This document shows positions 51,991-59,012 of a stretch of 64,000 bases of DNA, piece by piece. The translations under genes were made by a program, and so were the position numbers. How positions within the stretch are numbered: position 1 is the stretch's first letter; each line of letters starts with the position of its first letter. The stretch is from positions 1 to 64,000 of the forward strand of contig AGIQ01000013.1 of assembly GCA_000230935.2 (NCBI GenBank), written 5' to 3'. This DNA is from Mycolicibacterium rhodesiae JS60. GTDB lineage: Bacteria; Actinomycetota; Actinomycetes; Mycobacteriales; Mycobacteriaceae. The notes beneath the pieces are model-generated. The model was not told where the DNA came from. It searched no databases and saw only the letters and a list, made by a program, of their open reading frames with translations.

Positions 51991-53481
51991 TCAGCACCCT
52001 TTTGCTCGCCCTTCGACCCAGGGGCGACCTCTGATGATCAAGCCAAGACCGGTTCTGTACAGACGCGGGATCTCGTAGGAGGTGGCCGTGATCACTCGCC
52101 CAGTGTTCGGACGCACAATCCCGATTTCGAATAGGCGCTCAAGCAGAGTGTCTGCATCAGCAGGGTCCAGCCCTTCCATCAAATCCACCAGCTCGTCTCT
52201 AGTGAATTCTGCCTTGGTTTGTCCGCTGAACCGCCGAAAATGCTCGCGGAGATCCGGAAACTCGGCCAGGAACGACTCGTAACGGATCTCGGAGGTGCGG
52301 GTAAATGCTTCTCGAATGACTTCTCTAGACAGAAGAGCGGTTGTGCCCACCTCGCCGAGATCTCGCTGCTTTTGTGCGGCGGTATTCGCGAGCACAATCG
52401 AATCGCGCGGCAACACAGTTGCTCGACCGTCCTTTACCCGCTCGACCAGCCAGTCCACAATTGCTGCTTCGCGCTCCCCGGCGTAGGCGGTACTCGGGAA
52501 AATCGTGGTTAGCGCTGATAACCTCTCATCGGCGGTCCAATCGTCCGGCTCCCTGCCTCGAAGACTGGGCAGTTTTTCATCGACATACGAACGCACAGCC
52601 TGCTTACGAACCGCCCTCTTCACCAGCAGGCTCGTGAGATGTGTCGAGGACCAATTCAGTTCAATACGCTTATCAGTCAGGTGGTCTTTGTTTGTGAAGT
52701 CGAGCTCAGCCCATAGATCCGTACGCAGGAGTACTTTTGGCTGAATCGAAGTAAACTGGCGCCGGATCTGCATCGATGCAGTCATCAGTCCTTCGAGTGC
52801 GCGTTGCCTCTCGTTGCGGTCAGCAGGCCAAATCTCATCGATCTTGTCGAATAAGAGCCATAGAACCTTGTTCTTTTACTTCAGGGCAGAATCGACATCC
52901 TGAAGGAGCGTCACCACGTCGAGAGTTCGTTTGCCTCCTTTGATGGCGACACTGGCACCCCCCGCAGTGACGGTTACCTGTTCCGGCGCATTCCCGATCG
53001 CAAGTTCCCATAGCTCACGGAGAAGTGGACCCACCCTGAAATCACGCCGCTCACCCAAAGCGGCCATTAAGTCCTTCAGCGGCCCTCTCGGCACCGAGAA
53101 AGAACTGTCGAGCGCCAATCCAGCCTTTATTGCGATGTACAACCGCCATAGCCGGTCATGATCGTAAGTATCGGTGGTTGATTTCAGCGTCTGAATATCA
53201 CCAGTCGCGACCTCGGAAAGATCGCCGAACCCACTACCCGCTCCGATGATCACGTTATCAAGCGCCCCGCCCGCGATCCTCCTAACGGTTGGCTCGAACT
53301 TGGTGAATAGCTCAAAGAGCGCGCTTTTACCCGTCCCCTTCGCACCCAACGCTAACCAGACGCGATTCTTCAGGAATTCGTCGAAGTCTCCGGTCCTGAC
53401 GAACAGTCTGTCGAGGTCTTCTTCCCCCTCAGAATTCACAGACCCAAAATCAAGGACTTCGAGCGCTTCTTGCTCGGACAT
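51991..53481 (-). pseudogene. P-loop ATPase (Sll1717-type) interrupted by one in-frame TAA
   Basis: One frame of about 497 codons from ATG 53481 (GGGGAGGC site) to 51991, broken only by TAA at 52876-52878. The first part has EVLDFGSVNSEGEEDLDRLF and Walker A LALGAKGTGKSALFEL; just after the stop the frame resumes with KNKVLWLLFDKIDEIW, the Walker B and sensor region, then runs on to a winged-helix-like end (GIVRPNTGRVITATSYEIPRLY). The family is linked to large soluble ATPases often found in defence islands. Either a recent pseudogene or a sequencing or polymorphic stop. Confidence 0.75.
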
Positions 53482-53760
53482 AAGCCTCCCCAAACATCGT
53501 CGATTGACGGTACAACGGGGCCACCTACGATGCTGGTTGCCACGCGGCGCGGATCGCTCAGCGCCCCGTCGAGGAGGACTGCGCCGGGCGGTCCTTGTCG
53601 GTGCCGAGTTCACGTTCTCTCAACTAAAGAGCTGAGAGCTTCCGCGGGAGCGCCAACAGGCTTATCGGTCCACTGATCCTGCACAAGTTCGATAGGTTCT
53701 GAGCTGCAGCTATGCCCAACACTCGTCGCGACGTAACGCGACGCGTTACACTTTCAAAGT
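53482..53760. promoter_or_regulatory. divergent control region between ATPase gene and toxin gene
   Basis: 279 bp with no convincing gene. At its right end two perfect palindromes lie side by side: GTAACGCG-A-CGCGTTAC (53733-53749) and ACACTTT-C-AAAGTGT (53748-53762). The second overlaps the toxin start codon at 53761, so a bound repressor would block the start of the toxin gene. Autoregulation by the BrnA-like antitoxin is the natural inference. Confidence 0.6.
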
Positions 53761-54030
53761 GTGTTCCCTCCCGTCACTTGGACAGACAAGAGTGAGGAAC
53801 ACATTGCGCGCCATAACGTGCGGCCTGGCGACGTGGAGGACGTCCTCTACTCTCGACCGCGCTACCGAACGGCTGGCATCGATGACACCACCGTCGTTTT
53901 CGGCCAGACCCGAGCGGGGCGCTATCTGGTCGTTGTCGTAGCAGATGCATTTGACGGCGGCACATACATCGTCACTGCAAGAGAAATGACAGATTCCGAG
54001 AAGCGGCTATTCAAAAGGAAGGGGTGTTGA
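53761..54030 (+). CDS. BrnT-like toxin
   Basis: 89 residues. The pattern SEEHIARHNVRPGDVEDVLY, then TVVFGQTRAGRYLVVVVA and the closing YIVTAREMTDSEKRLFKRK matches the BrnT fold (RelE-like ribonuclease), including the family TARxMTxxEK ending. It would be a ribosome-independent RNase. GTG 53761 is used; there is no Shine-Dalgarno site and the start is inside a palindrome, so a leaderless mRNA is likely. One base separates it from the antitoxin gene. Confidence 0.72.
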   Translation: MFPPVTWTDKSEEHIARHNVRPGDVEDVLYSRPRYRTAGIDDTTVVFGQTRAGRYLVVVVADAFDGGTYIVTAREMTDSEKRLFKRKGC

Positions 54031-54031
54031 T

Positions 54032-54454
54032 ATGAACGAAGATGGACTGGACGCACTGCGTAACCACTACGACACCACGGACTTGACCTCGGAGCTTGAA
54101 ACCGCCGAACTCGATACCGAGATAGAGCAATCTCCCATGGTCGGCATAACGGTGCGATTCCCGGCAGAAGTGTTACAGCAGGTTCGCGCAGCCGCAGCAG
54201 CGGTTGGCGTCAAACCGACAGCTCTCATCCGGAAGTGGGTTGAACAGCAACTGAATCCGCGCAAATCTCAGGTTGCCACTTCAGCTGTTGGGTTCACCCA
54301 ACTCTTCGCCGGGGGCACTGCTTTTTTCGACAAGACCACACGCATCGACTTCCCTTCCGCCCTATTCGTGAGTCGGCATGAAGAACATTTCGACGCGGCA
54401 GACACGGACGCGTTTGTCCGACGAGCAGCTGAACTTGCTGCGACGCGGGGATGA
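54032..54454 (+). CDS. BrnA-like ribbon-helix-helix antitoxin with C-terminal extension
   Basis: 140 residues. The middle (VGITVRFPAEVLQQVRAAAAAVGVKPTALIRKWVEQQL, residues ~37-74) is a ribbon-helix-helix DNA-binding domain of the CopG/BrnA kind. Unlike ordinary ~80-residue antitoxins it has about 60 extra C-terminal residues with FTQLFAGGTAFFDKTTRIDF. It should bind the preceding toxin and the palindromes at 53733-53762. ATG one base after the toxin stop; its own stop overlaps the next gene as ATGA. Confidence 0.7.
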   Translation: MNEDGLDALRNHYDTTDLTSELETAELDTEIEQSPMVGITVRFPAEVLQQVRAAAAAVGVKPTALIRKWVEQQLNPRKSQVATSAVGFTQLFAGGTAFFDKTTRIDFPSALFVSRHEEHFDAADTDAFVRRAAELAATRG

Positions 54455-54966
54455 GCATGGACGCCACCGCGGATGAGCCGATGTCACTGGCAGAGGCAGC
54501 TGCTAAAGCTCGATCGGAGCTACCTCCGTTCGACCCTTCGCTTGAAAGCCTCGTCATGTACATCAACCTTCTCGACACCACGGAAATTGGTGTGACACTT
54601 CATGTGAAGGGAATTGTCGTTTCCGGACTTCTTATCTCTGGACGCAGCTACTTCAACTTGATGGTTCGAGACCTGGAGATGGACGCAGACAGGAGCGCAG
54701 ACCCCGCCAGTTCTAGTGGCGCTCGGGCGTTCGCTGATTTTTTTCGGATGAGCCTGGAACGCCAGGAGCGTGCGCGCGACGAATATCGATCCACTGAGAA
54801 ACTGCCCCCACGTCCGCATCACATCTGCCTTCGTCAGGCGACTTCGTTCACGCCGACCGAGCCGATTCGCCAGAGCCTGTGGCGCGGCAGACTGGTTGAG
54901 GTCGATGCGTGGTCGTTAGGGTACTTCGGCGAAAGAATCCCCCCTCTCCCTCCCGAGTCGACGTAG
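54451..54966 (+). CDS. GvpU-like protein coupled to the toxin-antitoxin pair
   Basis: 171 residues (170 or fewer if ATG 54457 is used). The core SLESLVMYINLLDTTEIGVTLHVKGIVVSGLLISGRSYFNLMV resembles the small beta-rich domain of gas-vesicle accessory GvpU and its many orphan relatives; no gas-vesicle genes are present. The C-terminal half (FTPTEPIRQSLWRGRLVEVDAWSLGYFGE) is also beta-rich. ATGA overlap with the antitoxin makes a three-gene translational unit. Function unknown; resemblance judged by eye. Confidence 0.5.
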   Translation: MSMDATADEPMSLAEAAAKARSELPPFDPSLESLVMYINLLDTTEIGVTLHVKGIVVSGLLISGRSYFNLMVRDLEMDADRSADPASSSGARAFADFFRMSLERQERARDEYRSTEKLPPRPHHICLRQATSFTPTEPIRQSLWRGRLVEVDAWSLGYFGERIPPLPPEST

Positions 54967-55015
54967 CAGCAGCGCCGCGTCGATCAGCCCGCTGTACCGA
55001 CGAATGCCGGAGTGC

Positions 55016-55047
55016 GTCGGTGGTCCAAAACCCGGACCATCACCGAC
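55016..55047 (+). terminator. stem-loop after the brnT-brnA-gvpU-like unit (candidate terminator)
   Basis: GTCGGTG (55016-55022) pairs with CACCGAC (55041-55047), and GTCC/GGAC continue the stem after a 3-nt bulge around the loop AAAACCC. It lies 50 bp after the stop at 54966. No T-run follows. Confidence 0.35.
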
Positions 55048-55104
55048 TGGCCGTAGCGAGGAACTCCCCCAGCTCTACCAGATGCCGAATTGGGGTACGG
55101 TCCA

Positions 55105-55124
55105 GAGTTGCCGACCGGCAACTC
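55105..55124. promoter_or_regulatory. perfect inverted repeat upstream of 55184 gene
   Basis: GAGTTGCC-GACC-GGCAACTC: 8-bp perfect arms with a 4-base centre, 59 bp before the next start codon. Operator or small hairpin. Confidence 0.4.
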
Positions 55125-55183
55125 GCCCGACACCATGGAGGCCCGGAGTGCCGCACAATCGCACGGCGCTTTAAGCTCGACCC

Positions 55184-55468
55184 GTGCAGAATGGGCGAAC
55201 CTACGTCGAGATCGGCAGGGGCGTATTTGTGAACGCCGACCAGATAACGCAAATTTCAGTATCTGGACCCATCGGCCAAGAAGTAATCCGAATTGCGGTC
55301 GGAACTATACAAGGCTGGTGCTTTCATGACGACATGGTTCCTCCCGCAAGCGCCCATACAGTCATGCTGCAGTTGTTGTCGGCGTTAGGACGAGATGCCG
55401 ACAACGACGAGAGTCGGATGCGGATTCTCACCTTCATCGACGGGTCTGTCCAAGCACGCTATTTGTAG
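55184..55468 (+). CDS. hypothetical protein of the element
   Basis: 94 residues, GTG start. The first half (TYVEIGRGVFVNADQITQISVSG) is beta-rich and the second half helical, with no membrane or signal segment. I recognise no family. It is followed after 11 bp by the larger hypothetical gene at 55480, whose start has a GGAGTCTG site, so the two are probably one unit. The tRNA-element content and lower GC suggest cargo. Confidence 0.55.
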   Translation: MQNGRTYVEIGRGVFVNADQITQISVSGPIGQEVIRIAVGTIQGWCFHDDMVPPASAHTVMLQLLSALGRDADNDESRMRILTFIDGSVQARYL

Positions 55469-55479
55469 GAGTCTGAACC

Positions 55480-56217
55480 ATGGCCTCGATCTGGGACGAG
55501 ACCAACGAATCGGCGCAGGAGCCGGTCGCGACTAAAGGTTCGCGAGAACCAGTTGGCTTTCAAGGCTCGGTCGACGCCCGCTCAGCAGAGATCCGCAACG
55601 AGAGCGCTTCAGCAGCGGCCGCGGCACGAGGCCGTGACGAACGGCTGGCGACCATTCGGTACCACGCAGACGGCCAACTCCGCCGGGCAGGACTGCAGGC
55701 TGCATCAGTGCTCACAGATCGAGGCGTGCCAACTCAAGCATTGACGGTCACAAAGTACGGCGGTCGAAAGCCGCGCCCAAGAAATGTCGCGACCGGTTGG
55801 TATCTCGGCAAGTACACCAGCGTGATTAATGATGACCGCGGCTACTATGAGTCCGAGGATCACCGCTACTTCCTCCATAGTGACGGAAGGCTCGCGCCGT
55901 TCAATGGACACAGGCGGACGAGTCCCACGCCAGGCGAGAGCATCGAAATCTGGAATGAGCTGCTTCGTTTCGAAGCCAGCTACAAGGTGATGATCGATTC
56001 GATTGACATCTTTTTCACAGACGCATCCGGTGTTCTTCGTTTCGGCGGGCTTATCAACGATCCGTCCACCCTGCTGGTCGGTGAGTTCGCCTTCAACGAG
56101 GCCGACGCAAGCTTGTATTTCAACGCCGACTACTTCAACAACCGACCATTCGAGGCGCGGATGCTGCAAATCGATCATCTCCTCATTGAGCTTGTCGCAC
56201 AGAAATTGGCATCGTGA
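55480..56217 (+). CDS. hypothetical protein of the element
   Basis: 245 residues. The N-terminal ~75 are hydrophilic and helical (RSAEIRNESASAAAAARGRDERL); the rest is aromatic-rich and looks globular, including KYTSVINDDRGYYESEDHRYFLHSDG and SLYFNADYFNNRPFEARMLQ. No catalytic motif, membrane helix or family that I recognise. Second gene of a two-gene cargo unit. Confidence 0.6.
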   Translation: MASIWDETNESAQEPVATKGSREPVGFQGSVDARSAEIRNESASAAAAARGRDERLATIRYHADGQLRRAGLQAASVLTDRGVPTQALTVTKYGGRKPRPRNVATGWYLGKYTSVINDDRGYYESEDHRYFLHSDGRLAPFNGHRRTSPTPGESIEIWNELLRFEASYKVMIDSIDIFFTDASGVLRFGGLINDPSTLLVGEFAFNEADASLYFNADYFNNRPFEARMLQIDHLLIELVAQKLAS

Positions 56218-56366
56218 GCAGTTGTACGAGAATCCGGCCAACACGCGGGAGGCCCCGAGCTGTGCCTAAACCAATCTGGCCCGCGAATGGCAATCTGGGG
56301 CACACCCATGCTGGACACGCCTCACGCCGTCGATTGGTGTCAAACTAGGGTCGACTAGGTAATTGA

Positions 56367-56395
56367 TTGACAATTGTCCATGAACCTCTTAGAGT
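56367..56395 (+). promoter_or_regulatory. promoter and operator-like palindrome for the resolvase gene
   Basis: TTGACA (56367-56372) and TAGAGT (56390-56395) are spaced by exactly 17 bp. The palindrome GACAATTGTC (56369-56378) overlaps the -35 box, which suggests repression at this site, possibly by the resolvase itself. The start codon is 37 bp downstream. Confidence 0.6.
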
Positions 56396-56431
56396 CTATT
56401 TTGACAGTTGGGGCTAGCGAGGGAGACCGCC

Positions 56432-56980
56432 ATGGGACAGCGAATCGGCTACCAGCGAGTGAGCACCGTCGACCAGAACACTGACCGGCAACTCGATGGG
56501 GTCGCGCTGGACAAGGTCTTTACCGACAAGGCCAGCGGAAAGAACACCGACCGCCCAGAGCTAACCCGCGCCGTCGAGTACGTCCGTGAAGGTGACACGC
56601 TCGTCGTGCACTCAATGGACCGACTCGCCCGCAACCTCGAAGACCTACGCCGTCTCGTTAGGGAACTTACGGGCCAAGGCGTCAAGGTCGAGTTCGTCAA
56701 AGAGAACCTCATCTTCGCCGGTGACGACTCGCCCATGAACACCCTTCTGCTCTCGATGCTTGGAGCCGTCGCGGAGTTCGAACGGTCCATGATCCTTGAG
56801 CGCCAGCGTGAGGGAATTGCTATTGCTAAAGCCGCTGGCAAGTACAAGGGCCGCAAGGCATCGTTGACCGATGCACAGGCCGGCGAGCTACGGAACCGGC
56901 TGGTGGCCGGTGAGTCCGTCACGACCCTCGCCCGTGAATACCGGGTTAGCCGCCAGACGGTCTACAACTACGCCAGCTGA
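56432..56980 (+). CDS. serine recombinase (resolvase/invertase family)
   Basis: 182 residues of the small Tn3/Hin type. The catalytic Ser11 lies in RIGYQRVSTVDQNTDRQL; HSMDRLARNLEDLRRLV, the long E-helix (LLSMLGAVAEFERSMILERQREGI) and a C-terminal HTH (SVTTLAREYRVSRQTVYNY) complete the fold. It may resolve multimers of the circular element or invert DNA. ATG 56432 has AGGGAGAC upstream; an earlier in-frame start at 56408 is unlikely. Confidence 0.93.
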   Translation: MGQRIGYQRVSTVDQNTDRQLDGVALDKVFTDKASGKNTDRPELTRAVEYVREGDTLVVHSMDRLARNLEDLRRLVRELTGQGVKVEFVKENLIFAGDDSPMNTLLLSMLGAVAEFERSMILERQREGIAIAKAAGKYKGRKASLTDAQAGELRNRLVAGESVTTLAREYRVSRQTVYNYAS

Positions 56981-57057
56981 CCCCCTGGGGGGTGCCTCTC
57001 GCACACCCCCTCCGCTCACCCTCGTACGGCCAGCGACACCTCTCTCTCCGCAGAATC

Positions 57058-58566
57058 TCAGCTCGCCGCAGCCAGCCGCGCTTCCCGCTTACGCCTGGTG
57101 CTGGCCGCCACATCCAATTGGTTCTGGTTGTACCCCGCCGCCAAGCCCGCCTCAAGCACAGCAAACCTATCTACAGTGCCGTGGCCCTCAGCTAAGCGGT
57201 TATCCATCCACGCGTCGTACCACTTCTGGCACGACAGCTTCTTAGGTTCATTCTTCTGTGAGCTGGGGGTTTCAGAACTTACAGGCGCGACCCCGCCGCC
57301 ACCCTGGCGGGCATCGCCACTCCCACTGAACTGCCCTAAAGCACCCTGGCGGGAGTCGCCACCCTGGCGGGGGTCTGCCAGCCGATAGCGGAACCCTGAA
57401 CCGGCCTTTATCGCAACAATCCGTCCATCCTCAGCTAACTCTGCAATGGCCTGATCGAACCACTTCCGGTTATCACTCGTCACGCCCGAACGCAGCTCAT
57501 TGCCCGACATCTCGCCATTCCTACGCAAAAGCTCAAGGATGCTGCGAATAACCGAATCCAACCGCCCAGCGTCGAAGCCGTCCTTCTCAATCGCCCTCGC
57601 CTTACCGCGTTCCTCAAAGCGCCGACGGTTGATCTCGGCCTCATCCCGTTCGAGACCGGCCCTCGTATCGTTGGATACCGCCATCACCGTCGCAGACCAG
57701 TCCCATTCCCGCTTGGTGACCTCAAGACTCCCGTGCATGATCGCCAACAACGCCGCCACCTTGCAGCGGGTGAGCATCGCATGGCCGTCAAGGCGATGCC
57801 CTTCGCCGCGCAGCCGTGCCCGTCGAATGGCCCGGATCGTGGATCTGATCTCCGGTAGCCCATAGACGACTTCCACCACCCGGCCGCCATCACCCCAAGT
57901 CGGCAACACCATGTCCAGCGGGGCCGGTGGGTCGCTATCCAGGTCGGGTGCGTCGAGGTCGGTCGTTGGTGCCCAGAGGAACCGTTGCGGCAGCCCGCCC
58001 GACGCACCGCCGAGGATGACGCCCGCGTGTCCGGGCTGGACGCCCAACGACAAGCACATCCGGTATGAGTGAGCCTCGACGATCCGCGTGGTGTCTTTCT
58101 TGGCGTTTGCCTGCCCTATCGGCTCACCCATCGCGGCAGCTTTCAGTTCCGATAACAAGATGCTGCCTGACCGGCCCGCGATACCCGCGAGCTTGTCGAT
58201 CTCGGACGCGGTGAAAATTACCGGGACGGGCGGCTTGCCCCCGTCACGTTGCACGAACTGTTCGGCTATGCCCTCACCGGAACCAAGCGGCAGTTCCAGG
58301 ACGCCACCGGGCCAAGCCAACCGCGCTACGGCATCACTGGCACCCTTACCGTCGCCCGACTCACCCACAAAGGCACATAGCAGGTTCAGGCTGGCGCGAT
58401 CAGAGACAGCAGCCGGTAGCTGCACCCACGGTGGAGTGCTGGCCGCAACCCGCAACAACACGCCGAAGAGCGACGCCCACGGTGACGCCATCTGTGCCCG
58501 CGCCCACCCGTGAATCTTTTCTAACTGCTCGCTATCGGAGTTCAAAAAGAACTCTTCGGTATTCAT
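57058..58566 (-). CDS. P-loop replication-type protein (DUF3987-like) with winged helix
   Basis: 502 residues. N-terminal ~330 residues resemble DUF3987/DUF3631-like primase-helicase proteins of phage satellites and integrative plasmids: LNLLCAFVGESGDGKGASDAV is a P-loop with GKG in place of the usual GK(S/T), and IFTASEIDKLAGIAGRSGSILLSEL is the following conserved block. Residues ~335-395 form a winged helix (GEMSGNELRSGVTSDNRKWFDQAIAEL). A tail with repeated RQGG units follows. It probably starts replication of the excised element. ATG 58566 has AAGGGAAT. Confidence 0.65.
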   Translation of the reverse strand: MNTEEFFLNSDSEQLEKIHGWARAQMASPWASLFGVLLRVAASTPPWVQLPAAVSDRASLNLLCAFVGESGDGKGASDAVARLAWPGGVLELPLGSGEGIAEQFVQRDGGKPPVPVIFTASEIDKLAGIAGRSGSILLSELKAAAMGEPIGQANAKKDTTRIVEAHSYRMCLSLGVQPGHAGVILGGASGGLPQRFLWAPTTDLDAPDLDSDPPAPLDMVLPTWGDGGRVVEVVYGLPEIRSTIRAIRRARLRGEGHRLDGHAMLTRCKVAALLAIMHGSLEVTKREWDWSATVMAVSNDTRAGLERDEAEINRRRFEERGKARAIEKDGFDAGRLDSVIRSILELLRRNGEMSGNELRSGVTSDNRKWFDQAIAELAEDGRIVAIKAGSGFRYRLADPRQGGDSRQGALGQFSGSGDARQGGGGVAPVSSETPSSQKNEPKKLSCQKWYDAWMDNRLAEGHGTVDRFAVLEAGLAAGYNQNQLDVAASTRRKREARLAAAS

Positions 58567-58636
58567 AAATTCCCTTTAGTAATCGTTTAGGCGGTATAAG
58601 CAGCCGCTAAGCTAACCACCTAAGAAGGCTTAACGC

Positions 58637-58819
58637 TTAGGCTGCGAACTTCGCTTCAAACCAGGCCTCGATGTCGGCGCGCTTCCAGACCCGCCTACGG
58701 CCAATTTTCGCCGATAGGGGCAGCTCACCCAACCGTTCCCAGTACCGAATGGTGTCGATGCTGCGCCCGCTGTATTCGGCAATACCTGCCGCGTCTATGA
58801 ACGTGTTGTGTTCCGACAC
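58637..58819 (-). CDS. excisionase (MerR-like HTH, AlpA/Xis type)
   Basis: 60 residues from GTG 58819, which follows GGGGAATAGGCGGGAAA. The sequence FIDAAGIAEYSGRSIDTIRYWERLGELPLSAKIGRRRVWKRADIEAWFEAKF is the usual winged HTH of small excisionases. Located between the integrase and the replication gene on the same strand, it is the likely directionality factor for excision. A longer open frame to 58942 covers the operator region and is not favoured. Confidence 0.85.
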   Translation of the reverse strand: MSEHNTFIDAAGIAEYSGRSIDTIRYWERLGELPLSAKIGRRRVWKRADIEAWFEAKFAA

Positions 58820-58923
58820 TTTCCCGCCTATTCCCCTTGCGTGAATGTTAATCACTGGTGGCCTGTTGACCTGTCGAACTGTACGGGCGGATGTTTCAAA
58901 ATCGAAGGAATACAAACCATCGC

Positions 58924-59006
58924 TGTCCGAACAAGTGGACATGGCCGAAACACAAAATATTGATTACCTGCGGGATTGCGCCGCTACATGTCCAGAAACT
59001 TGGACA
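58924..59006. promoter_or_regulatory. paired 18-bp operators TGTCC-N8-GGACA
   Basis: Two copies of the same dyad: TGTCCG-AACAAG-TGGACA (58924-58941) and TGTCCA-GAAACT-TGGACA (58989-59006). They lie in the 193 bp between the excisionase start and the integrase end, upstream of the minus-strand excisionase/replication unit. They look like binding sites for the element's controlling repressor. Confidence 0.6.
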
Positions 59007-59012
59007 AATTTG

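Noticed and set aside
52876..52878. Programmed readthrough or recoding at the ATPase stop
   Set aside because: It is TAA with no recoding element in view; pseudogene, allele or base-call error is simpler.
54451..54966. Gas vesicle cluster
   Set aside because: Only a GvpU-like domain is seen; no gvpA or other gas-vesicle genes occur nearby.
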